NCBI GenBank assembly: GCA_028714615.1
Contig: JAQTMA010000064.1
Location: 6,130 to 13,113 of the forward strand
Direction: 5' to 3'
Source: Anaerolineaceae bacterium
GTDB lineage: Bacteria; Chloroflexota; Anaerolineae; Anaerolineales; Anaerolineaceae
DNA: 6,984 bases
Shown: piece by piece, positions 6,270-6,984 of the stretch
How positions within the stretch are numbered: the stretch's first letter is position 1
How the letters are laid out: each line of letters opens with the position of its first letter
Translations under genes and position numbers: made by a program
Notes under the pieces: generated by a model
Database searches by the model: none
Seen by the model: the letters and a program-made list of their open reading frames with translations, nothing else
What the model was told of the DNA's origin: nothing

Positions 6270-6584
6270 ATGAGAAAAGTGCGAAAGAAAATGATCTGGC
6301 GTTTCTTGCTCCTGTCAGGGCTGATTCTGGGGATTGCTTTATCAGGCCTTAGGCTGCCGAATCCGAAGGTGGTATTTGCTTCGGCGCCAGTATATGAAAT
6401 CTCCCTTTGGGTTGTAGCTGGGGGAGGCAGCGCCCTGCAGAACGGTGCTTACCAGTTCAGTGGTACGATCGGCCAACATGACGCCGGTCCCGATCTTCAA
6501 AACGGTACGTATCACTTGAGTGGAGGATTCTGGCAAGCCGCATTTCCGAACTGGCAAACCCATATACCTGTGATCATGAAATAA
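6270..6584 (+). CDS. Small secreted protein with GxYxxSGTIGQ / GGFW domain and HIPVIMK tail
   Basis: 104 residues. The ATG at 6270 has AGGAG (6260-6264) five bases upstream. The N-terminus is strongly basic (RKVRKK), then a hydrophobic core, with probable cleavage near residues 37-38 (VFA-S or FAS-A). The mature part of about 66 residues holds two copies of a 15-residue repeat: ALQNGAYQFSGTIGQ (55-69) and DLQNGTYHLSGGFWQ (75-89), 20 residues apart. It ends in THIPVIMK. From memory, this TIGQ-DAG-GGFW unit usually forms the C-terminal end of much larger secreted proteins in Chloroflexi and is followed by an LPLV-type tail; here it is nearly the whole protein. Function is unknown. Possible roles are a surface-anchored peptide or the remnant of a larger gene. 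It may share a transcript with the 322-residue gene. Confidence 0.8.
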   Translation: MRKVRKKMIWRFLLLSGLILGIALSGLRLPNPKVVFASAPVYEISLWVVAGGGSALQNGAYQFSGTIGQHDAGPDLQNGTYHLSGGFWQAAFPNWQTHIPVIMK

Positions 6585-6669
6585 GGATAGGTTCCAAACA
6601 GAAAACTGCGCCCGTGTACTCTACCCACGCTCCATTGCCGTACATCACGACTTCTTGGCATTCCTTCTA

Positions 6670-6698
6670 TTGAATCTCTTCTCGAAAATCGGTATACT
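6670..6698 (+). promoter_or_regulatory. Sigma-70-type promoter for the gene at 6806
   Basis: TTGAAT (6670-6675) and TATACT (6693-6698) are separated by exactly 17 bases. They match TTGACA at 4 of 6 and TATAAT at 5 of 6 positions. The expected transcription start is near 6705, giving a leader of about 100 bases. It is the best-formed promoter in the window. Confidence 0.65.
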
Positions 6699-6740
6699 GG
6701 TGTGTATCCGGTTTGTTTACGGTATTGCCTTATAACCCGA

Positions 6741-6754
6741 CCCCGAAGGCGGGG
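6741..6754. promoter_or_regulatory. Short GC hairpin in the leader of the gene at 6806
   Basis: CCCCG, loop AAGG, then CGGGG makes a 5-bp all-GC stem. GGCG (6748-6751) could alternatively pair with CGCC (6766-6769), so two folds compete. No U-run follows. No riboswitch class is recognised. Confidence 0.3.
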
Positions 6755-6794
6755 ACGATCTGATTCGCCAATTCACAGCTTGACTTCATGCTCC

Positions 6795-6800
6795 AGGAGG
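6795..6800 (+). promoter_or_regulatory. Strong Shine-Dalgarno before a GTG start
   Basis: AGGAGG ends five bases before the GTG at 6806. It favours this GTG over the in-frame ATG at 6827, which lies in the hydrophobic core of the signal peptide. Confidence 0.8.
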
Positions 6801-6805
6801 CATCC

Positions 6806-6984
6806 GTGAAATACCATCTCCCGATCATGCTCTCAATCGCCATCCTGCTGTCCCTGGTTTTTCCGGGCTCTACCCTGGCCAGCCCGTTAGAACCATTCGG
6901 TGGAGGCGGCGGCGGGCCGGAACACCAGTTGCCTTCCTCGAACCCCTACAACCATCTGGTTGTCGATTCGGTCGCCAGCGAAAA
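6806..6984 (+). CDS. Secreted protein, N-terminal fragment (runs off the right edge)
   Basis: Fifty-nine codons are visible from a GTG start, with a consensus AGGAGG five bases upstream and a promoter at 6670-6698. The N-terminus is a clear signal peptide: MKYHLPIM, a core of Leu/Ile/Val, then STLA-SP as the probable signal peptidase I site near residue 25. There is no lipobox Cys. The mature start has a six-glycine run (EPFGGGGGGPEHQ), probably a flexible linker, followed by LPSSNPYNHLVVDSVASE. No domain can be named from this little sequence. The frame remains open to the last base. It lies downstream of two other secreted genes on the same strand but has its own promoter, so it is probably a separate transcript. 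Confidence 0.75.
   Translation, partial: MKYHLPIMLSIAILLSLVFPGSTLASPLEPFGGGGGGPEHQLPSSNPYNHLVVDSVASE

Noticed and set aside
5150..6735. A shared TTTGTTT-type motif in the leaders at 5153 and 6711
   Set aside because: The similarity is short, AT-rich and needs a gap, so chance is sufficient.

Overview
The window reads like a chromosomal segment of a heterotrophic, carbohydrate-degrading bacterium. The best guess is Chloroflexota, class Anaerolineae. The reasons are the two secreted proteins ending in a basic-capped LPLV-type tail (FFLPLVRR and HIPVIMK), the small TIGQ...GGFW domain protein, and a set of secreted beta-sandwich proteins that I remember as typical of that group. This placement is inference from memory, not a database result.

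Layout. Bases 1-1257 (+) hold the 3' most of a GH1 beta-glucosidase whose first residues lie off the left edge. Bases 1253-1372 hold a perfect 10-bp tandem repeat overlapping the GH1 stop codon, followed by a ~98-bp imperfect palindrome built of ~10-bp ATCCGTGT-like units. The palindrome ends 15 bp before the start codon of hisS (1388-2710, +), a complete histidyl-tRNA synthetase. Convergent to hisS, with only 44 bp between the stop codons and no clear terminator there, is a 738-residue secreted multidomain protein on the minus strand (4971-2755). It has a signal peptide, a CBM-like jelly roll, an Ig-like domain, a putative TIM-barrel glycosidase-like domain, a fibronectin type III-like domain and an FFLPLVRR tail. 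Its promoter appears to be an extended -10 placed for a leaderless mRNA.

Across a 265-bp divergent spacer (possible -10, a hairpin/dyad, a tandem repeat) are two secreted proteins on the plus strand. The first has 322 residues, with a tail-fibre-like N-terminal domain and a C-terminal beta-sandwich (5237-6205). The second has 104 residues, with two short internal repeats and an HIPVIMK tail (6270-6584). A well-formed -35/-10 promoter (6670-6698), a short GC hairpin and a strong Shine-Dalgarno then precede a GTG-started secreted protein that runs off the right edge (6806-6984).

The genes suggest an outward-facing saccharide-using function. An extracellular carbohydrate-active candidate may release oligosaccharides that the apparently cytoplasmic GH1 enzyme hydrolyses; that link is inference. 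hisS is a housekeeping gene. The region from about 5000 to 6700 is visibly richer in A+T than the GH1/hisS/minus-strand part. The most interesting items are the unassigned glycosidase-like domain, the shared C-terminal tail and the palindromic element at the hisS leader.
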